This document shows positions 1 to 8,117 of a stretch of 35,000 nt of DNA, piece after piece (position 1 is the stretch's first letter; every line of letters begins with the position of its first letter). Source of the stretch: Symbiodinium natans (Eukaryota > Sar > Dinophyceae > Suessiales > Symbiodiniaceae); NCBI GenBank assembly GCA_905221605.1, contig CAJNDS010000053.1, positions 150,001 to 185,000 of the forward strand. Direction: 5' to 3'. The notes under the pieces were generated by a model, which saw only the letters and a list, made by a program, of their open reading frames with translations, made no database searches and had not been told where the DNA came from. A program made the position numbers and the translations under genes.

Positions 1-691
1 TTAGGGCTTAGGGCTTAGGATATAGAGCTTAGGGTTTATGGTTTAGGGTCTAGGCTTTAGGGGCCTAGGGCTCAGGGAGTTCCCTAAGCCTCGAAGGGTT
101 AGGGTTAGGGCTTAGGGTTTAGGGTACAAGATTTCGTAGGGTTTCAAAGAGTTTAAGGTGTAGGGCGTAGGGTCCTAGGGCTTAGGGTTTCGGGCTTCGG
201 GAAGCCCGATCTTGGGCTCAGGATTTACAGGGGGTTTAGGGTTTAGGGTTTAGGGTTTAGGGTTTAGGGTTTAGGGTAACTCAAGGGATGAAGACTCGTG
301 CCCCCAAAATTGTACCCCTAGAGGCTCCCCTTAATAGACTCCTAATGTGGCCTTTGTACTCCCTTAGAAACCCTTCAATGGGACCCCAAAACCCAAGGGC
401 ACAACCTTAGCCCTCATCCTCCCCCGCCCGACCGCCCCGCCCCCCCCCCCCCCTCCACTCCAGGCCCCTTTTCTGCCAACAGAATCTGTAAACCCTAAAC
501 CCTAAGTCCTAAACCCCTAAACCCTAAACCCTAAAACGATTACTACTGGAATCGGCTGCTTAGGGGCTAGGGGCGGTTGAGAGTGCCCCTTTGGGCACCC
601 GGCGGAAACCCCAAACCCCAAACCCCAAACCCCAAACCCTAAACCCTTATGTAACCCTTATAACCCTTAAACCCTAGACCCTAAACCCAAG
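1..691. repeat. Degenerate telomere-like repeat block, no gene seen
   Basis: TTTAGGG and TTAGGGC variants (1-285, with six clean tandem units near 235-277) give way to unique DNA with a C tract (about 436-456), then CCCTAAA variants (488-690). This TTTAGGG-then-CCCTAAA order is the one found inside predicted introns elsewhere in the window. Confidence 0.8.
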
Positions 692-1449
692 TTCAAGTTC
701 AATCTCTGTTCTTTTTCCATGCGGAAGGAACCATGGGCCGCTGCAGGTGTGGTGGTGAGGGGGGGCTATCAGATAAACACCCCCAGCCCTAGGGAATCGA
801 ATCCTCCTCCTAACTGGAGCCCTTACTTTTGTGGGCTTAGGGCTTCTTGGGGGCCCTAAAAGCCCTATACCCAAAAAACCCTACACCCCGAAGGCCCCTG
901 AACCCTGAAGGCCCTAAGCCTTAAGCCCTAAACCCTTAAACCCTTCAACCCCTCTTCAACCCAAAGAGCCCAATATTGCTTAATTAAGGAATATACCTTA
1001 AATTATATTAAGGATCCCTATCTGATTTAAGGAATATTCCTTAATTAAGCCATATTGGGCTCTTTGGGAAGTTGCCTGACACCCACAACCCTGAAACCCA
1101 CAACAACCCTGAACTCAAAAAAAACAGGCGCCAGCAGCCCCTCGTGACATCTCGCACGCCCCCTTATACGGGGGTTTACGAACAAACGGGGGACCCCAAA
1201 CACAGATCCCTAAATAGCAATGTTCCCTTATAATAAGGACCCCAATAAGGTACCCCTAATTTCGGGAAGCCCCTCATGCCGGTCGGGCTCCAGGAACAGA
1301 TGTCGCAAGCCAGGGGCAATACGCCCCACACCCTAAGCCCAAAGCCATAAACCCTAAACCCTAAACCACTAAACCCGATAGCCCGCAAAGCCCCCTGGCT
1401 CAACTCAGAACCCGAACAAGCTGCGGAAGCCCTGAGCCACTCCAACTAA
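692..1449 (+). CDS. Candidate two-exon 3' gene fragment, unknown
   Basis: Exon 692-746 (after CCCAAG, before GTGTGG) and exon 1382-1449 (after GATAG) join in phase through a split GCC codon and end at TAA. The reading is FKFNLCSFSMRKEPWAA then ARKAPWLNSEPEQ to the stop. The intervening intron (747-1381) contains the palindromic element at 960-1068. No domain is recognised. Support is only an open, phase-compatible frame between CCCTAAA upstream and TTTAGGG downstream, so this is weak. Confidence 0.33.
960..1068. mobile_element. 109-bp near-palindromic miniature element
   Basis: The left arm begins CCCAAAGAGCCCAATATTG and the right arm is its near-exact inverse, ending CTCTTTGGG. Arms of about 44 bp surround a short AT-rich centre with GGATCC. 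It can fold into one long hairpin, like a foldback MITE. No coding capacity. It lies in a predicted intron. Confidence 0.8.
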
Positions 1450-2059
1450 GAAGATCTTGGGTTTAGGGTTTAAGCCTTGGGGGCCTCTAGGGTTTTGGGT
1501 TTCGGGTGAGGGTTTAGGGTTTAGGGTTTAGGGTTCAGGGTTTAGGGTTTAGGGTTTTAGGGGTTTGGCGTTTGGGGTTTAAAAGTTTTAGGGGTTTGTT
1601 TAGGGTTTAGATGAAGTAGGGTTCATATTTCTTGTACCCCCAAAAGGCACCCAATATATATATATATATATACACACACCACAATTGAGAAGGAATCTTA
1701 TATACACCCACCAATAACAGTAATGTAAACCCTGGATTCGGTTCCCGTAATTAGCTAGGTTCCTTCGCAACGAGCGTTCTCTAGCCAGGTTGCTTAGTGT
1801 TCCGAGTTCTGCGCGCTACAAAGTTTTGGCTGCAACGTTAGGGCTTTGGAGGGAACTGAAGGTTTGGGCCCTTCTTTTGGGATGACTCGTGAAGTCGGCA
1901 AGGGTGTGTGGAGGCTTCGCGCCTGAAGACAACTCCCTGGCGGCCGTGATTACCAATCCCAACCTAATTCGCAGTAGGCGCGGCCTTGCTGACTACTACT
2001 TGAGGGTTTAGGGTTTAGGGTTCAGGGTTTAGGGTTGAGGGCCGGTCTTTTATCTCTAG
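1450..2059. repeat. TTTAGGG block and unique DNA, no gene seen
   Basis: TTTAGGG variants occupy about 1456-1612, a TA/CA microsatellite is at about 1652-1678, and a second TTTAGGG stretch is at 2004-2036. The unique DNA between has no convincing exon. Confidence 0.6.
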
Positions 2060-2430
2060 GAAACTTGCGAAGGAGGTCTTTGGAGCGTGGGAATGGCTGG
2101 TGGTTTGGTTTACCTTAAACCCTGACCCTAGACCCTAGACACTAGACCCTAGACCCTAGACCCTAAACCCTAAACCCTAAACCCCAAAAACCCCAAAAAC
2201 CCCAAAAACCCCAAAAACCCCAAAAACCCCAAAAACCCCAAAAACCCCAAAAACCCCAAAAACCCCAAAAACCCCAAAAAACCCCAAAACCCCAAAAACC
2301 CCCAAAACCCTAAACCTGAAAACCTAAGCCCTCAACCCTAGAAATCCTACCCAAAGCTGAGGGTGTTGGGGGTTGGAGGCTCTCTCCTCAGGGCAATCAG
2401 GCCCGTATCGCGGGTTTTCAAGAAGGGGGG
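2060..2430 (+). CDS. Candidate exon pair, unknown
   Basis: Exon 2060-2107 follows TCTCTAG and ends before GTTTACC; it reads KLAKEVFGAWEWLVV. Exon 2392-2430 follows CTCAG and ends directly before GTTTAGGG; it reads AIRPVSRVFKK. The phases match through a split TGG codon. No start, stop or recognised domain. Confidence 0.28.
2182..2316. repeat. Tandem CCCCAAAAA array (9-10 bp unit)
   Basis: About thirteen units of a lengthened telomere variant, abrupt against CCCTAAA on the left. It lies in the predicted intron between 2107 and 2392. Confidence 0.85.
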
Positions 2431-2515
2431 GTTTAGGGTTTAGGGTTTAGGGTTTAGGGTTTAGGGTTTAGGGTTTAGGGTTTAGGGTTTAGGGTTTAGG
2501 GTTTAGGGTTTAGGG
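2431..2515. repeat. (TTTAGGG)n array, 12 units
   Basis: An uninterrupted array begins at the end of a candidate exon, so that the first bases form a GTTTAGGG donor. Confidence 0.85.
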
Positions 2516-2606
2516 CTATTCACAGCAAGCCTGCTTGTTGTGCTTGGAGGGTCGGAGGACTTAGTGATAAGTAGGACAACTCCAATTAGGGGTCCCGTCT
2601 AGGGTC

Positions 2607-2672
2607 CCTAAACCCTAAACCCTAAACCCTAAACCCTAAACCCTAAACCCTAAACCCTAAACCCTAAACCCA
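2607..2672. repeat. (CCCTAAA)n array, about 9 units
   Basis: Opposite orientation to the array at 2431-2515, with about 90 bp of unique DNA between them, giving a foldback arrangement. Confidence 0.85.
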
Positions 2673-2853
2673 CAAGTCTACCTACTGTCTACTTCCTAAG
2701 TCTCCCGACCCTCCAAGTGTTTTTACAGGGGGAGCATCCTAAGTTTAGAGTCTCGGGTTCTACTCCCTCGTACTCTATGAGGGCCGAAGTTTCGAGGGTT
2801 TAGGGTTCAGGGTTCAGGGTTTAGGGTTTAGGCCTGACCCCGTAGACCTCAAG

Positions 2854-3154
2854 CCTTATAGCCCTGAACCCGATAACGCTGTGTGCGATGAACCTTCGCG
2901 CTTCTCAGTTCACCGCGTCCATTTAGGGTTTAGAGTTTAGGGTTTAGAGTTTAGGGTTTAGGGTTTAGGGTTTAATGCTCTGCCGATTTTGGGGTTCCCT
3001 TCTGGGTTTCGGGGCGTTGGGGTGTTGACTCTGTAGGCTGTTCAGGTTTAGGACTTACGGTTTGGCGTTTAGGGTTTAGGGCTCAGGGTTCTGTTCGGTA
3101 CGCTTTGGTGTTCTTGCTGGCAGGGCTGGTGCGCGCCCTGACGTGAACTTTTTT
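2854..3154 (+). CDS. Candidate exon pair, unknown
   Basis: Exon 2854-2916 (after CTCAAG, before GTCCAT) and exon 3124-3154 (after GGCAG, before GTCTTAGGG) join in phase, ending RASQFTA then AGARPDVNFF. A second frame of the first exon (DNAVCDEPSRFSVHR) is also open and equally plausible. No link to the XKR start at 3481 could be made in phase. Confidence 0.22.
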
Positions 3155-3159
3155 GTCTT

Positions 3160-3480
3160 AGGGTTTAGGGTTTAGGGTTTAGGGTTTAGGGTTTAGGGTT
3201 TAGGGTTTAGGGTTTAGGGTTTAGGGTTTAGGGCTCCATGCCATGTATGCAGCCAGCCGGAGCGTTGCACAGCGTTGCCCTTCGAGTGCGACGCTGTCCT
3301 TGGCTATAGCTCACGTGGGCTCGGGGAAGAGTTAGAGAACAGGGGCTGTAAAGTGGGTTGTGAAAGTTAGAGAAACCCTAAACCCCAAACCCTAAACCCT
3401 AAACCCTAGACCCTAAACCCTAAACCCCAAACCCCAAACCCTAAACCCTAAACCCTAAAGCCCTAAACCCTAAACCCGCC
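3160..3480. repeat. TTTAGGG array, unique spacer, CCCTAAA array upstream of the XKR start
   Basis: Eleven TTTAGGG units (3160-3233), about 130 bp of unique DNA, then CCCTAAA variants (3373-3477) ending next to the ATG. No promoter motif is visible. AG at 3368-3369 could be a trans-splice acceptor, but this cannot be tested here. Confidence 0.6.
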
Positions 3481-5721
3481 ATGGGCTCCCTTGGCTTCTG
3501 GAAGGAGGCGGGGTCCTTGGCAGGGTTCGGGGTCCTGAGCATGGCGGACTACGCCTCCGACTTCTACGTGATGCTCCAGTACCTTGGGACCCTAAAATTG
3601 CTGGTCGTTTAGGGTTTAGGGTTTAGGGTTGGGGTTTGGGGTTTAGGGTTGAGGGTTTAGGGTTGGGGTTTGGGGTTTAGGGTTTAGGGTTTAGGGTTGG
3701 GGTTTGGGGTTTGGGGTTAGGGTTTAGTGTTTTAGGGTTTAGGGGTTAGGGGTGTATACCCCCATGCTACCATAACTCCTCTTAAGGTACATGGACCCAT
3801 AGACCCTTTTGTGGTGCATCCCCAAGGTACGCCTGTGTGGTGGAGAACTCCCTGACTCCGGACTGCTCCCTCGCCATCCCAGGGAATCAGACAAGTAGGG
3901 AGCCCCTGGCTGCCGAGTGCATCCCACAGTGGTCCCTGGGTAGCTGAGGGAGTACACTTTACTACACTTTTTGGGATACCATGATCTCTACAAAACCAAC
4001 AGTGTACACTTTTTTTTGGGGCTTATGAGCTCAGCAACTAAGGTCCTGGTTCGGGATCTCGTGCGCCCTCGTCGTCCTCTCCACGCTCGTGCCGTCCTTT
4101 TGGTGGATGGCATTTCAGACCCAGAGGGAAGGGCAGAGTGTACCCAGGATGTGTGCCTTTTGCTGCCTGGGGATCTTCCAGCTCACCCATCTCTGGGAGC
4201 TCGCCACCTTCGCACGGCGCGGCACGCGGGAGGAGCACGAGAAAGATGCGAGCTCGGGCCGCACTCTCTTCGCCGCGGTGGTGGAATCGGTACCGCAGCT
4301 CTACCTGCAGGCCTACGTCCTCTTCGCGCTGGGTGCCCGCGGCCAAGCCTTCAAGCTGGCCTCTGTCTCTTGGTAGCCCAGTGTTTCCCTTTGTTTTTAA
4401 TTTTTTTAATGGGTTCCCTTTTGAAATAGCCAACCCAAAAAAGGGTGCCCTTGTCATAATATTTGGTTTTGTAAAGTTAAAAAAACCCAAAAGGGTTTTT
4501 CAACGTTAAAATAACCAACCCCAAAAAACGGGTGCCCTTATAATAACATGGTTGCTGGGCTTCCAAGGTCTGCCTTTCTGTCACGACGCTCACCGCATCG
4601 GTGGTGATGCTCGGCACGACGGGACGCAACGATCGCCTCAGCACCTGGAAGGCCCATGTACTCACAACCATATGAGGGTACTTAAGGGGCTTGCAAGTGG
4701 GTTATAACTACACCCTAAACCCTAAACCCTAAACCCTAAACCCTAAACCCTAAACCCTAAACCCTAAACCCTAAACCCTAAACCCTAAACCCTGAACCCT
4801 GAACCCTAAACCCCAAACCTCCAAGTAAGCGGAAGGCCCAGGCCGCGGCCGCGCTCTTCATCGGTACCGATGCCGCAGTGCGGAGCATGGGCTTGTCGAT
4901 GGCCTTCTCGGAGCCCGTGCGCCCCTACGGCGCCCCCGTGGCCGCCGCGACATTCGTCGCGTGCGTTCTCTACCAGGTGGGTAGTTCTCTAAATGGGGTC
5001 CCTCTTTGGGTACCCATTGTAAGGCGGCACCCTTTAAAAAGGACCCCCAAAAAGGTACACTAATTTAGAGAACTGCCCAGGCGTGGAGCATTCCTAGAGG
5101 GGCCGGGGGTGTTTGTAACAATCTGGCCTCGCTGCCCTACGTGGTCCCCGCTGCGGCCGTGATAGCTGATGAGGAGGAGGCTCGCCGCAAGCATGGCATG
5201 CCGGTGGTGCTTGGCCTACGCTTCCTGGAGACTATATCCCCCTTTGGGAGTTTTTGTTTTTTTAATTTTAATTTTTGTTTATACACAACCCAAGAGGATA
5301 TTAAGCATATCATTTTTGCTTATATAAAGCCCAAGAGGAATTTAAAGATATTGTTTTTATGAAGGTTCTAAGGGGAGTATAGGAGACGGTGGCCTTCGGC
5401 ATCCTCGCGGCCGCCTTCGGCGAAGCGGCCTGCGGCGGGGGCTTGGAAACGGAGCTCGCCGTCTACTTCGGCATGCTCGTGGCCAACGCCTTGTCTTTGA
5501 TCACCTTCAAGTGCTTCTCAGATGCTTGCTTGCTCTTGAGCCCCCAAATGAAGGTTTATAACTCTTTGGCTCCCTTAATAATGAAGTTAGAGGAGCCCTA
5601 AACTTATGAAGTGATAAAGTTGTGGTAAAGTCCCACCTAGGATGGTTCTGGGGCATTTACCACTTCCATGGAAAATGCTGTCACCCTGGGCCAAGCGACG
5701 GAGGAGGGACTGGACGAATGA
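3481..5721 (+). CDS. XK-related (XKR) family multi-pass membrane protein, seven exons
   Basis: Exons 3481-3578, 4043-4364, 4568-4651, 4836-4976, 5081-5227, 5383-5553 and 5641-5721 join in phase into 347 residues ending in TGA. Family knowledge: XK-related proteins are polytopic membrane proteins, and some animal members are caspase-activated plasma-membrane phospholipid scramblases. Visible hallmarks: an early DYASD (residues 23-27) before a hydrophobic segment (36-57), a second hydrophobic stretch (69-88), the family-typical ESVPQLYLQ (114-122) inside a membrane segment, then hydrophobic segments near 138-156, 170-186, 200-215, 259-275 and 283-307. Length is close to the shorter animal XKRs. 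The start has a strong context (CCGCCATGG), but telomere-like DNA just upstream also reads open, so an extra 5' exon is possible. The exon 3/4 join can be GC-AG (4651/4836) or GT-AG (4657/4842); intron 5 fits only GA-AG. No caspase site is apparent. The family call is secure from the motifs; scramblase activity is not shown. Confidence 0.85.
3579..4042 (+). other. Intron 1 of the XKR gene, with telomere-like array
   Basis: The intron runs GTACCT to ACTAAG, phase 2. Its 5' half is TTTAGGG/TTGGGG-type repeat (about 3607-3750), the rest unique sequence. Joining gives VMLQ-SWFG, which keeps the XKR membrane segment open. Confidence 0.75.
4365..4567 (+). mobile_element. Intron 2 of the XKR gene, transposon-like (introner) with 4-bp duplication
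   Basis: The 203-bp intron begins GTCT followed by CTTGGTAGCCCAG and ends CTGGGCTTCCAAG followed by GTCT. The two ends are inverted copies of CTTGGWAGCCCAG, and GTCT is duplicated on both sides, as after DNA-transposon insertion. Removing element plus one GTCT restores an open XKR frame (KLASV-CLSV). The donor GT comes from the duplicated target and the acceptor AG from the element end. Confidence 0.7.
4652..4835 (+). other. Intron 3 of the XKR gene, flanked by 10-bp direct repeat and filled with CCCTAAA units
   Basis: GGAAGGCCCA occurs at the end of exon 3 (4647-4656) and the start of exon 4 (4831-4840). Splicing is either GC-AG (as given) or GT-AG six bases downstream; both keep the frame (WKAQAA or WKAHAA). 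The 3' half is a CCCTAAA array (about 4711-4810). Confidence 0.7.
4977..5080 (+). mobile_element. Intron 4 of the XKR gene, miniature element with terminal inverted repeats
   Basis: The whole 104-bp intron is one element. Its left end GGGTAGTTCTCTAAAT matches the inverted right end ATTTAGAGAACTGCCC at 15 of 16 positions. CCAGG occurs at both exon junctions. Splicing is GT-AG, phase 0, giving VLYQ-AWSI. Confidence 0.75.
5228..5382 (+). mobile_element. Intron 5 of the XKR gene, GA-AG intron with 6-bp duplication and inverted ends
   Basis: GGAGAC lies at both boundaries (5227-5232 and 5382-5387), and the inner ends TATATCCCCCTT and AAGGGGAGTATA are approximate inverted repeats. The frame requires phase 0 on both sides (RFL-ETVAFG). 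No GT is available, so the splice is read as GA-AG, a donor class known in dinoflagellates. The interior is T-rich. Confidence 0.7.
5554..5640 (+). other. Intron 6 of the XKR gene
   Basis: An 87-bp GT-AG intron (GTTTATAAC to CCACCTAG), phase 0. It joins SPQMK to DGSGAF and the stop-bearing last exon. It holds an internal GGCTCC/GGAGCC inverted repeat but no clear terminal repeats. Confidence 0.65.
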
Positions 5722-6704
5722 GTGGGATGGACTGGCATATTGCCTTCGACAGAAAGAAACCTTGGTCCTCCCTTCGCCACTCGGTTAGTTTTCACAGTGG
5801 AACTCCATCTCGGATGCCCAGGTAGTGCCCTCATTCCCTTTTTGGGGGCTCTAGGTTCCCCCATAAACCCCTTTAAACAAAAAAGGGCAGCCTTTTTAAT
5901 CCTAGGTTACTGGGCAACCTAGCCATGTGGAGTCCTAATGTAAAACAGCCACCATGTGCAAGAGCGCACGCCCCAAACCCACCCCACGCCCCGAGCCCCC
6001 CCCCCCCCCCCCCCCATACAACCCTGAAATCCCAAATCCAAAACCCCTAAAACCCTAAACCCCAATAATTACCTTAGAGCCCTAAAAAACCCTAAAAAAC
6101 CCTAGAAAACCCTAGAAAACCCTAGAAAACCCTAAAAAACCCTTAAAAAGCCTAAAAAACACTAAAAAACACACTCAAAAACCCTTAAAAACCCTAAAAA
6201 ACCCTTAAAAACTCTAATAAAACCCAAATAAAACCCTAATAAAACCCCAAAACCCTAAAGCCCTAAAACCCTAAAACCCTAAAACCCCAAAACCCCAAAA
6301 CCCTAAAACCCTAAAACCCTAAAACCCTAAAACCCTAAAACCCTAAAACCCTAAAACCCGAAAACCCTAAAACTTAAACCCAAATCCGAAAGGCTAAAGC
6401 CCTAAAACCCTAACCCTCAACCACCCCTAAACTCAGATCTTCCAAAACCCCTTAGGAATAAACCCTAATTCATAGTTATGATCCTTAGTATAAATTAGCG
6501 TATACTCCTAAATTCAGGGGTTTCGGAAGATCTCACCCTAACACCCGAAAAACCTAAAACCCTAAACCCTAACACCCTAAACCCTAAAACCCTAAAACCC
6601 TAAAACCCTAAAACCCTAAAACCCTAAAACCCTAAAACCCTAAACCCTAAACCCCTAAACCCTAAACCCTAAACCCTAAACCCTAAACTCCTGAGTCTAC
6701 GCAG
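5722..6704. repeat. Downstream of XKR: miniature element, C tract and CCCTAAAA arrays
   Basis: After the XKR stop comes a miniature element (5829-5922), an 18-base C tract near 5998, then long CCCTAAAAA, CCCTAAAA and CCCTAAA arrays (about 6060-6690). A spacer at 6420-6540 has inverted copies of a GATCTTCC-type sequence. No exon is supported here. Confidence 0.6.
5829..5922. mobile_element. Miniature element, CCTAGGTTA family, copy 1
   Basis: Shares with copies 2 and 3 a layout of CCC(T)TTT, a GGGCTC-type core, an AAACCAAAAAAGGG-like block and TCCTAGGTTA near the right end. Ends GCCCAGGTA and TTACTGGGC are inverted. It lies just past the XKR stop, possibly in the 3' UTR. Confidence 0.5.
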
Positions 6705-7270
6705 GCAGCGCCTGCGTCTCCCCGCCTTCGTTCCCCGGGGCCGCGGCAGTGCCGAGCGCCGACGTATTCAAGCTGCCAGGGGCCCAGGGGGTTTGGGGTT
6801 TAGGGCTAGGGTTTAGGGTTTAGGGTTTAGGGTTTGTAGGGTGTAGGGTGTCGGGTTTAGGGTTTAGGGGTATGGGGGTCCAGAGATTTAGGGGTTTAGG
6901 GTTTAGGGGTTTAGGGGTTGAGGGTTTAGGGCTTCGGGTTTAGGGGTTTTGGGGTTTAGGGGTCTATAGGGGTCTAGGGGTTCAGGCGGTCCAGGGATTT
7001 AGGGGTTCAGGGGTTAGGGGTTAGGGGTTTCGGGTTTAGGGGTCTGCGGGGGTTAGGGGTTTAGTGGCTTAGGGTTTAGGGGTCTGGGTGCTTCCTAGTT
7101 TAGGGGTCTAGAGCTTAGGGGTTTACGAGTTTAGGGGTTTAGGGGGTGGTTTCAGGGTGGAGGTTTACAGGTTTTCGAGGTCCTGGCTGGTCCTGGGCGT
7201 ACAGTGTTTGGCCTTCAGGCTGTTGAGGCCGCACCATGCTTCAGTCAACAGTCCCCGCTGCTTGCCAGGG
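6705..7270 (+). CDS. Candidate exon pair, unknown
   Basis: Exon 6705-6790 follows ACGCAG and ends before GTTTGGGG; in the frame with highest third-base GC it reads SACVSPPSFPGAAAVPSADV and on to FKLPGAQG. Exon 7219-7270 follows CTTCAG and ends before GTGTAGGG; it reads AVEAAPCFSQQSPLLAR. Both fit at phase 0. The intron (6791-7218) is degenerate TTTAGGG throughout. No domain recognised. Confidence 0.4.
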
Positions 7271-7564
7271 GTGTAGGGTTTAGGGTTCCGTTTCTGGAGG
7301 GGGAAGGGGTTGATGGCTGAGGGTTTGCGTCTGTTTGGATTCTAGCAAGCCTCGAATCCTTAAGCCCACTCGTTAGACCCTAAACCACCAAGGCTAGTGC
7401 TAAGGTAACACAAGCCGACGCTCGAAGGTGTTTCCGGCAAAGTCTGAAACCCTAGAAGAACCCCAAAACCCTACAGTAAACCTCAAAACCCTAAGTCCGC
7501 CAACCCTAGGCCTGCAAAACCCTGAAACCTCAACCCCCAAACCCCTAAACTCCTCAACCCCAAG

Positions 7565-7683
7565 CCCTATGACGACTTCAAGCTTTGACTGGTTCTCTTC
7601 CAAGGTTCTGACGGAGCCCGAGCGGCGGCGTGTCTTTGTGCCGCCAGCGCCCCAGTCTGTACCACAAACCCCCAAACTTCAGG
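7565..7683 (+). CDS. Candidate exon, unknown
   Basis: Lies between CAACCCCAAG and GTTTAGGG. From an ATG at 7569 it reads MTTSSFDWFSSKVLTEPERR followed by a Pro-rich end. It could be a first exon (Met) or internal. No phase-compatible partner was found. Confidence 0.35.
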
Positions 7684-7688
7684 GTTTA

Positions 7689-8117
7689 GGGTTTCGGGTT
7701 TAGGGTTTAGGGTTTAGGGAGGAGCAGACCCTACACCTTGAACCCTGAACCCTACACCCTGAACCCCAAGCCTGAATTATCGGGTTCAGGGTTGACTTGA
7801 TGCTTTGGAGGTTTCGGGGTTGAGGTGTTTTTGCTAAGGGGCTTTGGAATCGGAGTTATATACAGTAGGGGTTGAGGCAGCTAAAGGTTAGTTTAGTTTA
7901 GGGCTTCGGGTTTCAGAGTTAGGATGGGGTTTGGGGTTTCTAGGGTTGAGGTCCGGAGTTTAGGGTCTACTGAAACCTTCCCCCCCAACCCTGAACCCCT
8001 AAGCTTTAACCCCAAACCCCAAACCCCAAACCCCAAACCCCAACCCCCAAACCCCAAACCCCAAACCCCAAACCCTAAACCCCAAACCCCAAACCCCAAA
8101 CCCTAAACACTTCTTAG
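7689..8117. repeat. Telomere-variant block, no exon seen
   Basis: A few TTTAGGG units give way to CCCTACA, unique DNA (7780-7985) and then CCCCAAA units (8008-8105). Open frames here, such as the repetitive GFGVWGLG strand, only mirror the repeat. Confidence 0.7.

Noticed and set aside
4038-4490. 150-codon minus-strand open frame
   Set aside because: It is the antisense shadow of XKR exon 2, which has family motifs on the + strand and joins in phase to six other exons.
7400-8106. Open frames of 60-91 codons on both strands (NPKP- and GLGF-rich)
   Set aside because: Mostly translations of telomere variants; only the island at 7565-7683 was kept as a possible exon.
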